Shown: in pieces, positions 24,275-32,230 of the stretch
Position numbering within the stretch: the stretch's first letter is position 1
Layout: each line of letters begins with the position of its first letter
Origin: Pseudomonadota bacterium
Lineage (GTDB): Bacteria > Myxococcota > Myxococcia > Myxococcales > Anaeromyxobacteraceae
Reading direction: 5' to 3'
DNA: 32,230 bases
NCBI GenBank assembly: GCA_023428085.1
Contig: JAEYZK010000314.1
Location: 1-32,230 of the forward strand
The notes under the pieces: generated by a model
Told to the model about the DNA's origin: nothing
Databases searched by the model: none
The model's input: the letters and a program-made list of their open reading frames with translations, nothing else
Position numbers and translations under genes: made by a program

Positions 24275-25669
24275 TCACAGGTTTGCGTTCGCGTCGGCCA
24301 TCGGGAAGCCGTTCTCCCGGGCGACCTGGGCGAACCAGCGGCCGGAGTCCTTCACCGTCCGTCGCTGCGACTCGTAGTCCACATGGATCATCCCGAACCG
24401 CTTCGTGAACCCGAACGCCCACTCCCAGTTGTCCATGAACGACCAGAGGAAGTACCCCCGCACGGCGGCCCCATCGGCGATGGCCTGATGGACCGCCGCC
24501 GCGTGCCGGGCGACGTACCGGACCCGGAACAGGTCGTGGACGGCGCCGTCGGGGCCGGGCTGGTCGGGGAAGCTCGTCCCGTTCTCGGTCACGAGGAGGC
24601 TCTGCGGCCGGTAGGTCCGCTGGAGGCGGAGCAGCGTCTTGTAGAGCCCCTCCGGCGCGATCTCCCACTCCGCGAACTCCGCGCGCGGCACGAAGGGCCA
24701 GTAGATCTGCCGGGCGGAGAGGAACGCGCGCGGGGACTGCGCCCGCGGGGTCGGGTCGTGGGCGATGAGGCGGCGCGTGTAGTAGTTCACGCCGAGGAAG
24801 TCGATGGGCGCCGCCATGGCCTCGAGATCGCCGGGCGCGATCGCGGGGCCGTCCGCGCCGTACCAGGCCTCGAGATCGTGCGGGTACCCGCGGCCGAAGA
24901 GCGGGTCGTGGAACCAGCGGTTGAAGGCGCCGTCCCAGCGGGTCGCCGCCGCCACGTCCTCGACGCGATCCGAGGCGGGCTCGATCCACTCGAGGTTGTT
25001 CACGAGGCCGACGCGCGCACCGGGGCAGGCGGCCCGGATCGCCGGCACGGCCTTCCCGTGCGAGACGAGCAGGTTGTGCGCGACCGCGAGCGCGGTCCGC
25101 AGGTCCCGCAGGCCCGGCGCGTGGACGCCGTACAGGTGGCCGCAGAACGAGAACACCCAGGGCTCGTTGTGGGTCATCCAGTCCTTCACCCGATCGCCGA
25201 GCCGCCGGACCACGGCCTCCGCGTAGCGGACGTAGGCGTCGATGGAGGTCCGGCTCGCGAAGCCGCCCTTCTCCTGGAGCGCCTGGGGCAGGTCCCAGTG
25301 GAAGAGGGTCGCGAAGGGGCGGATGCCGTGGCCCAGCATCGCGTCCACGAGCCGGTCGTAGAAGTCGAGCCCGGCCGGGTTCACCGCCCCGTCGCCGTCG
25401 GGCACGACGCGCGGCCACGCGATCGAGAACCGGTAGGCCCGCAGCCCGAGCGAGGCCATGAGCGCGAAGTCGTCCCCGTACCGGCGGAAGTGATCGCAGG
25501 TGACCGCGGGCGTCGAGCGATCGTCGATGTGCGCCGGATCCTTCGCGAACCGGTCCCAGATCGACTCGCCCTTCCCGCCCTCGGCGGACGCGCCGTCCAC
25601 CTGCACCGTGGCCGTCGCCGTGGCCCAGAGGAACCCTTCGGGGAACCGGAGCTGCTCTCGCTCGGACAT
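24275..25669 (-). CDS. GH1 beta-glucosidase
   Basis: A 464-residue cytoplasmic family-1 glycosidase, normal length. It hydrolyses beta-linked di- and oligosaccharides such as cellobiose to sugars. The acid/base Glu is in MTHNEPW (about residue 167) and the nucleophile Glu in LVTENGTSF (about 360). FPEGFLWATATATVQVDGA is the N-terminal signature (QVDGA for the usual QIEGA), and YFLWSFMDNWEWAFGF the C-terminal aglycone-site block. There is no signal peptide, so it acts on imported sugars. It is the last gene of the sugar-import cluster, 22 bases after the MalG-like gene, which supports import of cello- or xylo-type oligosaccharides. Exact substrate is unknown. Confidence 0.96.
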   Translation of the reverse strand: MSEREQLRFPEGFLWATATATVQVDGASAEGGKGESIWDRFAKDPAHIDDRSTPAVTCDHFRRYGDDFALMASLGLRAYRFSIAWPRVVPDGDGAVNPAGLDFYDRLVDAMLGHGIRPFATLFHWDLPQALQEKGGFASRTSIDAYVRYAEAVVRRLGDRVKDWMTHNEPWVFSFCGHLYGVHAPGLRDLRTALAVAHNLLVSHGKAVPAIRAACPGARVGLVNNLEWIEPASDRVEDVAAATRWDGAFNRWFHDPLFGRGYPHDLEAWYGADGPAIAPGDLEAMAAPIDFLGVNYYTRRLIAHDPTPRAQSPRAFLSARQIYWPFVPRAEFAEWEIAPEGLYKTLLRLQRTYRPQSLLVTENGTSFPDQPGPDGAVHDLFRVRYVARHAAAVHQAIADGAAVRGYFLWSFMDNWEWAFGFTKRFGMIHVDYESQRRTVKDSGRWFAQVARENGFPMADANANL

Positions 25670-25691
25670 GAGGACCTCTCGGTGGGGCCGT

Positions 25692-26531
25692 TCAGCCCTT
25701 GATGGCGCCGGCGGTCGCGCCCTCCATGATCCGCCGGCTGAAGACGAAGTAGAGGAGCAACGCCGGCAGGGCCACGAGGACCATGCAGGCGAACTGGACG
25801 GCGTAGTCGGACGAGTACTGGCCCTGGAAGCGGACGATCGAGAACGGCAGCGTGCGCAGGTCGTCGGTCGCCAGGTAGGTGTTGGCCATGATGTACTCGT
25901 TCCAGTTGTTGAGGAACGTCATCACCGCCACCGTCATGGTCGCCGGCAGCGACATCGGCGCGACGACGCTCCAGAGGATCCGCGGCCACGACGCGCCGTC
26001 CATCAGCGCCGCCTCCTCGATGGAGCGGGGCAGCGTCTTGAAGTGGCCCATGTAGACGAGCGTGCTGAACGAGAGCGTGAAGGCGACGTACGGGATGATC
26101 ACGCCGAGGTGCGTGTCGATGAGCCGGAGCTTCGCGAACCAGATGAAGTTCGGGAGGAGCGTGGTGTGGATGGGGATCACCATCCCCATCGTCACCGCCG
26201 CGACGCCCAGGGCCTTGAGGCGCCACTGCATGCGGGTGATGGCGTAGCCGAGGCAGAAGGAGAGGACCGTCGTGAGCGCGGTCGAGATCGACACCACGAC
26301 GAGGCTGTTGAGGCCGTAGCGGAGGATGCGGCCGTCGCGGAACGCGCGCACGTAGTTCTGCCACTGCGGATCGGTCGGGAACGAGAGGAGCTCGTCGCCG
26401 AAGAGATCGCCCGAGCGCTGCAGCGAGTACGAGCCGACCCAGACGAGCGGGAAGAGCTGCATGAGCCCGAAGCCGACGAGCGCGGCGTAGAGCAGCGTCC
26501 GCTGCGGGAGGCGGGCGGCGGTGCGCGCCAT
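25692..26531 (-). CDS. CUT1 sugar ABC permease (MalG-like)
   Basis: A 279-residue inner-membrane permease of the CUT1 family with six predicted membrane segments. The EAA loop that docks on the ATPase is IEEAALMDGASWPRILW (about residues 164-180), and the C-terminal region (MVLVALPALLLYFVFSRRIMEGATAGAIKG) ends in the typical MalG style. It forms the translocation pore with the MalF-like partner. Its ATG is two bases after that gene's stop, so translation is coupled. Specificity cannot be read from the permease; the downstream beta-glucosidase suggests beta-linked oligosaccharides. Confidence 0.95.
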   Translation of the reverse strand: MARTAARLPQRTLLYAALVGFGLMQLFPLVWVGSYSLQRSGDLFGDELLSFPTDPQWQNYVRAFRDGRILRYGLNSLVVVSISTALTTVLSFCLGYAITRMQWRLKALGVAAVTMGMVIPIHTTLLPNFIWFAKLRLIDTHLGVIIPYVAFTLSFSTLVYMGHFKTLPRSIEEAALMDGASWPRILWSVVAPMSLPATMTVAVMTFLNNWNEYIMANTYLATDDLRTLPFSIVRFQGQYSSDYAVQFACMVLVALPALLLYFVFSRRIMEGATAGAIKG

Positions 26532-26533
26532 GC

Positions 26534-27460
26534 TCAGCCCTCCCCTTCCGCGCGCGGCATGGCGCGCATCACCCGCAGCACGAGGAGCGTGAGCCCCACC
26601 GAGAGCACGACGAAGAGCACCGAGAGCGCGTTCCCGTAGCCGTACTCACCGGACGCGAAGGCCTTCTGGTACAGGTACACGCTCACGAACTGCGTGAGCG
26701 TCCCGGGGCCGCCGTTGGTGGAGAGGTAGATGAGCTCCATCTGCTTCATCGACGAGATGACGTCGATGACGATGACCGCGGCGATGGCGGGCCGCAGGTA
26801 CGGGATCACGATGTGCCAGTAGGTCTGGAACCAGCTCGCCCCGTCCACGCGGGCGGCCTCCTCGATCTCCTTGGGTACGGTCATGAGCCCCGCGTAGTAG
26901 AAGAGCAGCGCCCAGCCGAACCCCTGCCAGACGATGATCCAGATCACCGCCCAGATCGCGGTGTCCGGGTTGGAGAGCCACGAGGTCGCCAGCCCGCCGA
27001 GGCCGACCGCCCGCAGGAGCTTGTTCAGGATGCCGTACGTGGGGTTGAAGATGCTGACCCACATCCGCGCGACGATGACCAGCGAGAGCACCGCCGGGAC
27101 GAAGTAGATCGTCCGCAGGAACCGCGAGAGCTTCTTCGAGACGTGCGCCAGGATCGCCGCGAGCGCGAACGCGATGGGGTTCTGGACGAGGATCGTCGCC
27201 ACCATGAGGAGGAACGTGTTCCAGAGGGAGCGCCAGAACACCGGGTCCTGGGCGACGAGCTCCCCGTCCACGAACCCCACCCGGACGATGTCCCGGTAGT
27301 TGCCGAGCCCGACGTGGCGGTACGCGCCGAACCCGGCCCAGTCCGTGAAGCTGTAGTAGAGGCTGAACCCCAGGGGCACGAGCATCGCGAAGACGAGCAC
27401 CGCGACGCTCGGCACCACCAGGGACGCGACCACGCCGCGGTGCTGGAAGGGCCCTCTCAT
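26534..27460 (-). CDS. CUT1 sugar ABC permease (MalF-like)
   Basis: A 308-residue inner-membrane permease with six segments. The start chosen is MRGPFQHRGVVASLVVPSVA at 27460, because it places the first membrane segment at the usual position; the frame stays open far upstream but overlaps the binding-protein gene. The EAA loop IEEAARVDGASWFQTYW (about 200-216) and LSTNGGPGTLTQFVSVYLY are typical of MalF/UgpA proteins. Ribosome binding site is weak (GGTGCG). It sits between the binding protein (86-base gap) and the MalG-like gene (two-base gap). No ATPase gene follows; CUT1 systems often share one ATPase encoded elsewhere. Confidence 0.95.
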   Translation of the reverse strand: MRGPFQHRGVVASLVVPSVAVLVFAMLVPLGFSLYYSFTDWAGFGAYRHVGLGNYRDIVRVGFVDGELVAQDPVFWRSLWNTFLLMVATILVQNPIAFALAAILAHVSKKLSRFLRTIYFVPAVLSLVIVARMWVSIFNPTYGILNKLLRAVGLGGLATSWLSNPDTAIWAVIWIIVWQGFGWALLFYYAGLMTVPKEIEEAARVDGASWFQTYWHIVIPYLRPAIAAVIVIDVISSMKQMELIYLSTNGGPGTLTQFVSVYLYQKAFASGEYGYGNALSVLFVVLSVGLTLLVLRVMRAMPRAEGEG

Positions 27461-27546
27461 GGCGCGCACCGGGCGACCCCGCGGGCGGTGGCCCCGGCGC
27501 GCCCGTGTACGCGCCGGGGCCCGCCCGCGGGATCTCCCGCGGGGAG

Positions 27547-28809
27547 CTACTTCCTCGCCGCCTTGGCCGCGGCGGCGTCCACGCGCTTCGTGAACTCCGC
27601 GGGCGTGATCAGGCTCGAGCCCAGCTCGCGCATCGCGTTCTGGATGTCTTCCTTGAACGCGGCCGTGGCGCGGTCGAGGCTCGGCGTGCCCGAGGTCGCC
27701 CTGGCCTCCCCGGCGATCTTGACGAGCGTCTTCGCCACCGGCGTGTCGGACGGCCGGGCGGCCACCTTCTGGGCCGGGAACGTCGCCTGCTTCTCCCAGG
27801 CGAGCTCCGGGAACCGCCTGGCGTAGAACTCGAGGTACTTCACGCCGAGCGCCGCGTTCCTGGAGGTGGCGCTCACCACGTAGTTGCCGCCATACCAGGC
27901 GAAGAGGTCGTCCGTGCCGCCCTTGCCGCCGGCCACGGTCGGGAACTTGAACGCGTCCACGTTCGCCCGGAACTCGTCGGAGAAGCTCTTGTCGGTGGCG
28001 AGCCCGAGCTCCCAGCTGCCCATGAGGTACATCGCGGCCTTGCCCTGGCCGAAGAGGTTCCGGGCGGCGCCGTAGTCGGACACCATCACGTCCTCCTGGA
28101 AGAGGCCGGACTTGATCATGTCCTGGAGCAGCGTCGCCGCCTTCACGAAGACCGGGTCGGTGAACTTGATCTTCCGGTCGAGGGCCTGCTGCGGGAGGGT
28201 CGGGTCGCCCGAGATCCGCCAGGCGAGCTGGTCGAACGTGATGCAGAGCGGCCAGGCGTCCTTGCCGTCGGTGGTCATGGGGATGATCCCCTTGGCCTTG
28301 AACTTCGGGACGAGCGCCTGGAGCTCGTCGAGCGTGGTCGGGAGCCTGGTGACGCCGGCGTCCTGGAACAGCTTCTTGTTGTAGTAGATCACCCAGAGAT
28401 CGGCGGAGACGGGGATGCCGTAGAGCTTGCCGCCGTAGACGTTCGACTCGAGCGCGCCGGGCAGGTAGCCGTACTTGTCGAAGGTCGCCCGGTCGAGCGG
28501 GACCACGAACTTCCCGTCCACCATCGGCTTCAGCAGCGTCGAGAAGCTCCAGTACTTGAAGACGTCCGGGAGCTGCCGGGCGGTGGCGTAGATCTTCATC
28601 TTCTCCTGGTACGGCTGGTCCGGGTAGCTCTCGGTGACGATCTCCACGCCCGGGTTGGCCGCCTTGAACTCGGCGTTGATCGTCTCGACCACCGCGCCCC
28701 AGGTGTTCGTCCGGTCGGGGAGGTTGTCCGCCATCTTCAGGGTGACCTTGTCCGCGGCCACCGCGAGGGCGGGGGCGAGCAGCGCCGCGAGCAGAACGAG
28801 TCTCTTCAT
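27547..28809 (-). CDS. Sugar-binding protein of a CUT1 ABC importer (MalE-like)
   Basis: A 420-residue exported solute-binding protein of family 1. A clean signal peptide (MKRLVLLAALLAPALAVAA) has no lipobox Cys, so the protein is free in the periplasm. KMADNLPDRTNTWGAVVETI and LYGIPVSADLWVIYYNKKLF are typical family blocks, and GKAAMYLMGSWEL is the hinge-region element seen in many members. It captures the sugar and delivers it to the MalF/MalG pair. The ATG is preceded by a strong AGGAGG-type site. Upstream lies a 139-base gap with palindromes, then the response regulator gene on the same strand, so this is the first gene of its own transcription unit or part of a long operon. Confidence 0.95.
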   Translation of the reverse strand: MKRLVLLAALLAPALAVAADKVTLKMADNLPDRTNTWGAVVETINAEFKAANPGVEIVTESYPDQPYQEKMKIYATARQLPDVFKYWSFSTLLKPMVDGKFVVPLDRATFDKYGYLPGALESNVYGGKLYGIPVSADLWVIYYNKKLFQDAGVTRLPTTLDELQALVPKFKAKGIIPMTTDGKDAWPLCITFDQLAWRISGDPTLPQQALDRKIKFTDPVFVKAATLLQDMIKSGLFQEDVMVSDYGAARNLFGQGKAAMYLMGSWELGLATDKSFSDEFRANVDAFKFPTVAGGKGGTDDLFAWYGGNYVVSATSRNAALGVKYLEFYARRFPELAWEKQATFPAQKVAARPSDTPVAKTLVKIAGEARATSGTPSLDRATAAFKEDIQNAMRELGSSLITPAEFTKRVDAAAAKAARK

Positions 28810-28910
28810 GGGTTCCTCCTGGCGGGGAAAGAGCAGCGTGGCCCGGAGTATCCGCGCCGCGTCGGGAGGCGTGAATGACGCCGGTTCCGGCGAGTTGACG
28901 ATTTCTACGG

Positions 28911-28922
28911 GGAATCGATTCC
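28911..28922. promoter_or_regulatory. Perfect 12-base palindrome upstream of the sugar-binding protein gene
   Basis: GGAATCGATTCC lies 102 bases before the ATG at 28809 and has the LacI/GalR-style central A-x-CG-x-T. A possible -10 (TAGAAAT, minus strand, 28907-28901) sits next to it. Two further inverted repeats are close: 28879-28892 (6-base arms, TT spacer) and 28868-28882 (5-base arms). The regulator is unknown; the neighbouring AraC-type response regulator would normally use direct repeats. Confidence 0.4.
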
Positions 28923-28948
28923 GGTAGCGGGAGGAATGGACCCGGCAC

Positions 28949-30190
28949 CTACCCGCCGGGCTCGTCGCTCCGCCCGTGCCCCGCCTTGAACCGGACCGGG
29001 CTCACCCCCGCGTACTTCTTGAACACCCGGCTGAAGGTCTCGACCGTCGGGTATCCCACCCGCTCCCCCACCTCGTAGACCATGAGCGCGGTCGTGGCGA
29101 GGAGCCGCTTCGCCTCGTCGATGCGCGTGCGCGTGAGGTGCTCGGTGAACGTCTCGCCGGTCTCGCGGGAGAACTCGAAGCTCAGGTGGTTCTTCGAGAC
29201 CCCCGCCCGCTGGCTCGCCTCCTCGAGCGAGAACGCGGGGTCGGCGAAGCGCTCCCGGATGGCCCGCTTCGCGGCGACGACGATCCGCGACTCGACCGTG
29301 CGGCCGGCGCGGGCGGCCTTGAACGACGCCGCCGCCTCGCGGATCGCGGCGCAGGCCGGGCCGACGGCCGAGGTGACCTTCACGCTCAGGTAGCGGCCCA
29401 CGTACTCGGCGGCGTCCGCGGAGAACGCGTGGACCGCGGCCGCGTCGTCGCCGCCCGCCGCCGGCGCGCAGAGCACCGCGGCGTGCCCGGGGCCCAGCGC
29501 GACGACCTCCCCGGTGCCGAACCGGCCGAGCGCCTGGCCCAGCGAGCGGGCCACCAGGGCGGAGAAGCGGCCGAGCCCCTCCGCGCCCTCGCGCGCCGCG
29601 ACCGCCTCGAGCTCCTCGATCCAGAAGCAGCAGACGCGGAAGGGCGGCCGAAGCGCGATCCCCAGCTCCTGGAAGGTCTCGAGCAGCTCGGGCGTGGCCG
29701 GCGCGTGGAGGATGTCCCGGAGGACCTGGGCCTTGAGGAGCTCGAGGTGGCGGCGCTGGACGATGGCGGCGTCGCGCTCGCGCGACGCGGCGATCCCCGC
29801 GGTCGCCTTCTCGAGCGCCGCGCGGAGCGCCGCGCCGTCGAGCTCGCCCTTGAGCAGGTAGTCGACCGCGCCCAGCGTGAACGCCTGCCGGACGAGGTGG
29901 AAGTCGTCGTGCGCCGAGAGGACCACCACCGCCGGCCTGCGCGCCGGGGGCGCCGGGAGCCGCCGGAGGAACTCGAGCCCGTCCATCACCGGCATCGAGA
30001 GGTCGAGGAGGACCACGTCGATCTCCGGGCGCGCCTCGAGCGCGGCCAGCGCCTCGGCGCCGTTCCCGGCCTCGGCGAGGAAGTCGAACTCCTCCCCCGC
30101 GCGCCCCTCGATCGCCGCGGCGGGGGGCAGCAGGCTGGCGATGGAGAGCCGGACGAACGGCTCGTCGTCCACGACGAGGACGCTATGCAT
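28949..30190 (-). CDS. YesN-type response regulator (receiver + AraC HTH)
   Basis: A 413-residue transcription regulator. Receiver domain at about 1-125: Asp8/Asp9 acidic pair (LVVDDEPFV), phosphate-accepting Asp63 (VVLLDLSMPVMDGLEFL), and the conserved Lys in VDYLLKGELD. A middle region of about 180 residues has no named domain. The C-terminal AraC-type double HTH spans about 310-405 (FSLEEASQRAGVSKNHLSFE, VGERVGYPTVETFSRVFKKY, GVSPVRFK). The start is MHSVLVVDD; the frame extends upstream but that would overlap the kinase further. It overlaps the kinase gene by eight bases. By analogy with YesM/YesN systems it should activate the adjacent sugar-uptake operon. Confidence 0.93.
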   Translation of the reverse strand: MHSVLVVDDEPFVRLSIASLLPPAAAIEGRAGEEFDFLAEAGNGAEALAALEARPEIDVVLLDLSMPVMDGLEFLRRLPAPPARRPAVVVLSAHDDFHLVRQAFTLGAVDYLLKGELDGAALRAALEKATAGIAASRERDAAIVQRRHLELLKAQVLRDILHAPATPELLETFQELGIALRPPFRVCCFWIEELEAVAAREGAEGLGRFSALVARSLGQALGRFGTGEVVALGPGHAAVLCAPAAGGDDAAAVHAFSADAAEYVGRYLSVKVTSAVGPACAAIREAAASFKAARAGRTVESRIVVAAKRAIRERFADPAFSLEEASQRAGVSKNHLSFEFSRETGETFTEHLTRTRIDEAKRLLATTALMVYEVGERVGYPTVETFSRVFKKYAGVSPVRFKAGHGRSDEPGG

Positions 30191-32225
30191 GCGTGGCTCG
30201 ATCCAACGGGGGCTGCGCCCCCGTCCCGCCGGCAGAGCCCGAAGTTCGATCACCGCCCCACCCCGATCGCGCGGGACCCTGCGCCGTGCTCGCCGCTTCG
30301 CGGCTGCGCGCGGCTGCCCCGCGAGGGAGGGGCGCTGCCCCTCCCCCAGCTTCGCTGGGGCCCCCTCCCGACGGGACGTCCGCGGCTCCAGCCGCCCGCA
30401 CCAGCGCCGGCAGCACGTAGCGCACGCGCGTGTACTCCCCGGGCCGGCTCTCCACCTCGAGCCCGTACGGCGCCCCGTAGTTGAGCCGGATGCGCCGGTG
30501 GACGTTCGAGACGCCGATCCGGTACAGGCCGCCCTGCTCCGGCGCGGCGTCCAGGATCCGCGCCGCGCGGTCCGGCTCCATGCCGGCGCCGTCGTCGCTC
30601 ACCTCGACGACGAGCACCTTGCCCGCGAGGACCTCCGCGCCCGGATCCCGGCACGGCGCCGGCGGGAGGGCGCGCTCCTCCACCCGCGCCGCGACGCGGA
30701 TGGTCCCGCGCGCCTGCCGGGCCGGGGCCCCGCTCGCCCCGCCCGCGAAGCCGTGCAGGACCGAGTTCTCGACGATCGGCTGGAGGATCATCCGCAGGGT
30801 GAGCAGCGCCGCCGTGCCGGGCTCGAGGGCCAGCGCGAGCGTGAACCGCTCCCCGAACCGGACCTTCATGATCCCCACGTAGGCCGTGACGTTCTCCACC
30901 TCGCGCGCGAGCTCCGCCAGGCGCTCCGCGCCGGAGTAGCTGTCGGAGAGGACGCGCATGAGGTCGCGCGTCATCCCGGCGATCCCGTCGGCGCGGGCCG
31001 CCACGGCCATCAGGCGGATGGAGTTGAGCGTGTTGGCGACGAAGTGCGGGTCGATCTGGTACCGGAGCGCGTCGAGCTCCGCCGAGAGCCGCTCCCGCTC
31101 GCTCCGCGCGCGCTCCCGGACGAGCCGGCCGGTCTCCTCCACCATCGCGTTGAACCCGTGGGCGAGCTCGGCCAGCTCGGCGATGTCCTGGGCGTCGGCG
31201 CGCACGCCGTAGTCCCCCTTCCCCACCTGCCCCATGTGCCGGACCACCGCGCGGATGGGCCCTGCCACGCGCGCGAAGAAGACCTCCGCGTAGAGGAGGA
31301 AGAAGAGCGCGAGCAGCGCGACCGCCGGGTACAGGTACCACTGGTACTTGCCGACCTTCCCGGAGAGGGCGGCCTTGTCGGCCAGGAGCGCGAGCGTCCA
31401 CCCGGTGGAGCGCATCGGGTAGAGCGTCGCGAGCCAGGGCCGCCCGTCGGCCTGGACCTCCTGCGCCGAGGCCCCTCCCGGCGCGGCCGCGGCGCCGGCG
31501 AGCCGCGCGAGCGCTGCGGTCTCCTCCCCGGCTGCGCCGGGCGGCAGGCTCGAGAGGATGGGACGCCCTGCGCGGCCGAACACCACCACCGCGGAGCCCT
31601 CGTCGTCGCCCCACCGCGCCTGGAGCGCGTCGAAGTACGGCGCGCGGAACATCACCAGGAGCGCCTCGATCGCGGTGTCGTCGTGCGCCGCGGGGCAGAC
31701 CGCGAGCGAGATCATGCTCGGCGCGCCGACGGTCGGGGCGGGCGCCGCGAGCGTGTCGAGCAGGAACACCTTGCCCGGATCGGCGGCGGCCTCCGCGTAC
31801 ACGCCGCGGTCGATGGCCCCCACGCCGCGGACGTTCGGGTAGTTCGAGTACGCGTAGGTGGGGCCGCCCTTCAGGTACACGACCACGGCCCCCACCTGGT
31901 TCGTGTACTGGATGAAGCTCACGAGCTTCTCGTCGAGCCGCCGCGCGGCGAGATACCGGAGCCTGGGATCGCTCGCGGCGCCGTACGCCGCCGCGAGGTC
32001 GCGGAGCTGCGGGTCGTGCAGGAGCGCCGCCGCGAGGATCGCGACGGTGTCGGTCTCGTTCTGGATGTTCTGGGCGACCTGCTCCGCCGTGACCTCGGTC
32101 TGCCGCGCGACCGTCTCGTAGAGCGCCGCGAGGTAGAGCCGCACGAGCACCGCCGAGACGAGCAGGCTCGGCACGGCCACGACCAGGACGAACGCCGCGG
32201 AGAAGCGGCGCGAGAGGGTGACCAT
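30183..32225 (-). CDS. YesM-type sensor histidine kinase
   Basis: A 680-residue sensor: TM1 (about 8-30), a large extracytoplasmic domain of dCache type (about 31-295), TM2 (YPAVALLALFFLLYAEVFF, about 299-317), HAMP (about 318-370), a His_kinase block YQIDPHFVANTLNSI with phosphorylated His about 393, and a HATPase domain to about 608 (MILQPIVENSVLHGFAGG as the N-box, EVSDDGAGM as the G1 box). The family usually reads QINPHFLYNTL. The last 72 residues are a Gly/Ala/Pro/Arg-rich tail without a fold, encoded by DNA full of palindromes. The start lies five bases from the window edge, so its ribosome binding site is unseen and a longer N-terminus is possible. It likely senses an extracellular sugar or its binding protein. 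Confidence 0.92.
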   Translation of the reverse strand: MVTLSRRFSAAFVLVVAVPSLLVSAVLVRLYLAALYETVARQTEVTAEQVAQNIQNETDTVAILAAALLHDPQLRDLAAAYGAASDPRLRYLAARRLDEKLVSFIQYTNQVGAVVVYLKGGPTYAYSNYPNVRGVGAIDRGVYAEAAADPGKVFLLDTLAAPAPTVGAPSMISLAVCPAAHDDTAIEALLVMFRAPYFDALQARWGDDEGSAVVVFGRAGRPILSSLPPGAAGEETAALARLAGAAAAPGGASAQEVQADGRPWLATLYPMRSTGWTLALLADKAALSGKVGKYQWYLYPAVALLALFFLLYAEVFFARVAGPIRAVVRHMGQVGKGDYGVRADAQDIAELAELAHGFNAMVEETGRLVRERARSERERLSAELDALRYQIDPHFVANTLNSIRLMAVAARADGIAGMTRDLMRVLSDSYSGAERLAELAREVENVTAYVGIMKVRFGERFTLALALEPGTAALLTLRMILQPIVENSVLHGFAGGASGAPARQARGTIRVAARVEERALPPAPCRDPGAEVLAGKVLVVEVSDDGAGMEPDRAARILDAAPEQGGLYRIGVSNVHRRIRLNYGAPYGLEVESRPGEYTRVRYVLPALVRAAGAADVPSGGGPSEAGGGAAPLPRGAAARSREAASTAQGPARSGWGGDRTSGSAGGTGAQPPLDRATHA
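30206..30360. repeat. Cluster of four short-loop palindromes in the kinase 3' end
   Basis: Four inverted repeats with 3-base loops: 30206-30224 (8-bp arms, loop TGC), 30292-30304 (5-bp, loop TTC), 30325-30345 (9-bp, loop GCT) and 30344-30360 (7-bp, loop TTC). They lie beyond the part encoding the ATPase domain. The pattern resembles REP-type or intergenic palindromic elements that have become coding. Confidence 0.6.
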
Positions 32226-32230
32226 CGGCG

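Noticed and set aside
28895..28900. TTGACG on the plus strand as a -35 element
   Set aside because: No -10 at the proper spacing and no plus-strand gene downstream.
30206..30360. CRISPR array
   Set aside because: The repeated hairpins differ in sequence and spacing; there are no regular spacers and no cas genes.

Overview
The window is very GC-rich with dense, strongly GC3-biased coding and short intergenic gaps. Together with the mix of plant-polysaccharide enzymes, heavy-metal and arsenic efflux, and a long multidomain expansin, it looks like the chromosome of a soil myxobacterium-type deltaproteobacterium, possibly close to Anaeromyxobacter. That assignment is inferred from composition and gene content only. 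I see no rRNA, tRNA, CRISPR array, insertion sequence or prophage.

Layout. (1) 1-1556 (+): 3' part of a secreted multimodular GH11 xylanase, followed by a strong terminator hairpin. (2) 4163-1739 (-): an MBOAT O-acyltransferase and an overlapping SGNH-fold partner, a likely polysaccharide O-acylation pair. (3) 10323-4385 (-): a metal-efflux operon made of a thioredoxin-like lipoprotein, a small Cys-rich protein, a small secreted protein with a Cys/His repeat, an RND membrane-fusion lipoprotein with four more copies of that repeat, and a CzcA-type RND pump. (4) 10369-11966 (+): acr3-arsC arsenic detoxification, divergent from the efflux operon across 45 bp. (5) 12908-12009 (-): an outer-membrane-like protein. 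(6) 13472-15775 (+): a CBM3-FN3-FN3-expansin protein behind a long structured leader. (7) 15830-18680 (+): a TMTC-like membrane glycosyltransferase with TPRs and a B12-binding radical SAM protein. (8) 18800-20278 (+): a K+/H+ (Na+/H+) antiporter. (9) 21448-20280 (-): a zinc-ribbon protein and an ABC ATPase with an internal deletion. (10) 21630-23630 (+): a fusion of two RbsC-like permeases. (11) 24201-23647 (-): a heme-oxygenase-like protein without the expected heme-ligand His. (12) 32225-24275 (-): a YesM/YesN-type two-component system, a CUT1 sugar ABC importer (binding protein and two permeases) and a GH1 beta-glucosidase.

How they fit together. Xylanase, expansin, sugar importer and beta-glucosidase form a consistent plant cell-wall programme: loosen, cut, import oligosaccharide, hydrolyse inside. 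The importer has no ATPase of its own in its operon, and the only CUT1-type ATPase in the window is internally deleted. A palindrome upstream of the sugar-binding protein gene shares its core with a near-palindrome upstream of the expansin, so co-regulation is possible. The most novel-looking item is the metal-efflux operon, whose two periplasmic proteins carry six copies of a C-x(1,2)-H-G-x-P...C-x2-C-[N/H]-P unit that I cannot assign to a named family.
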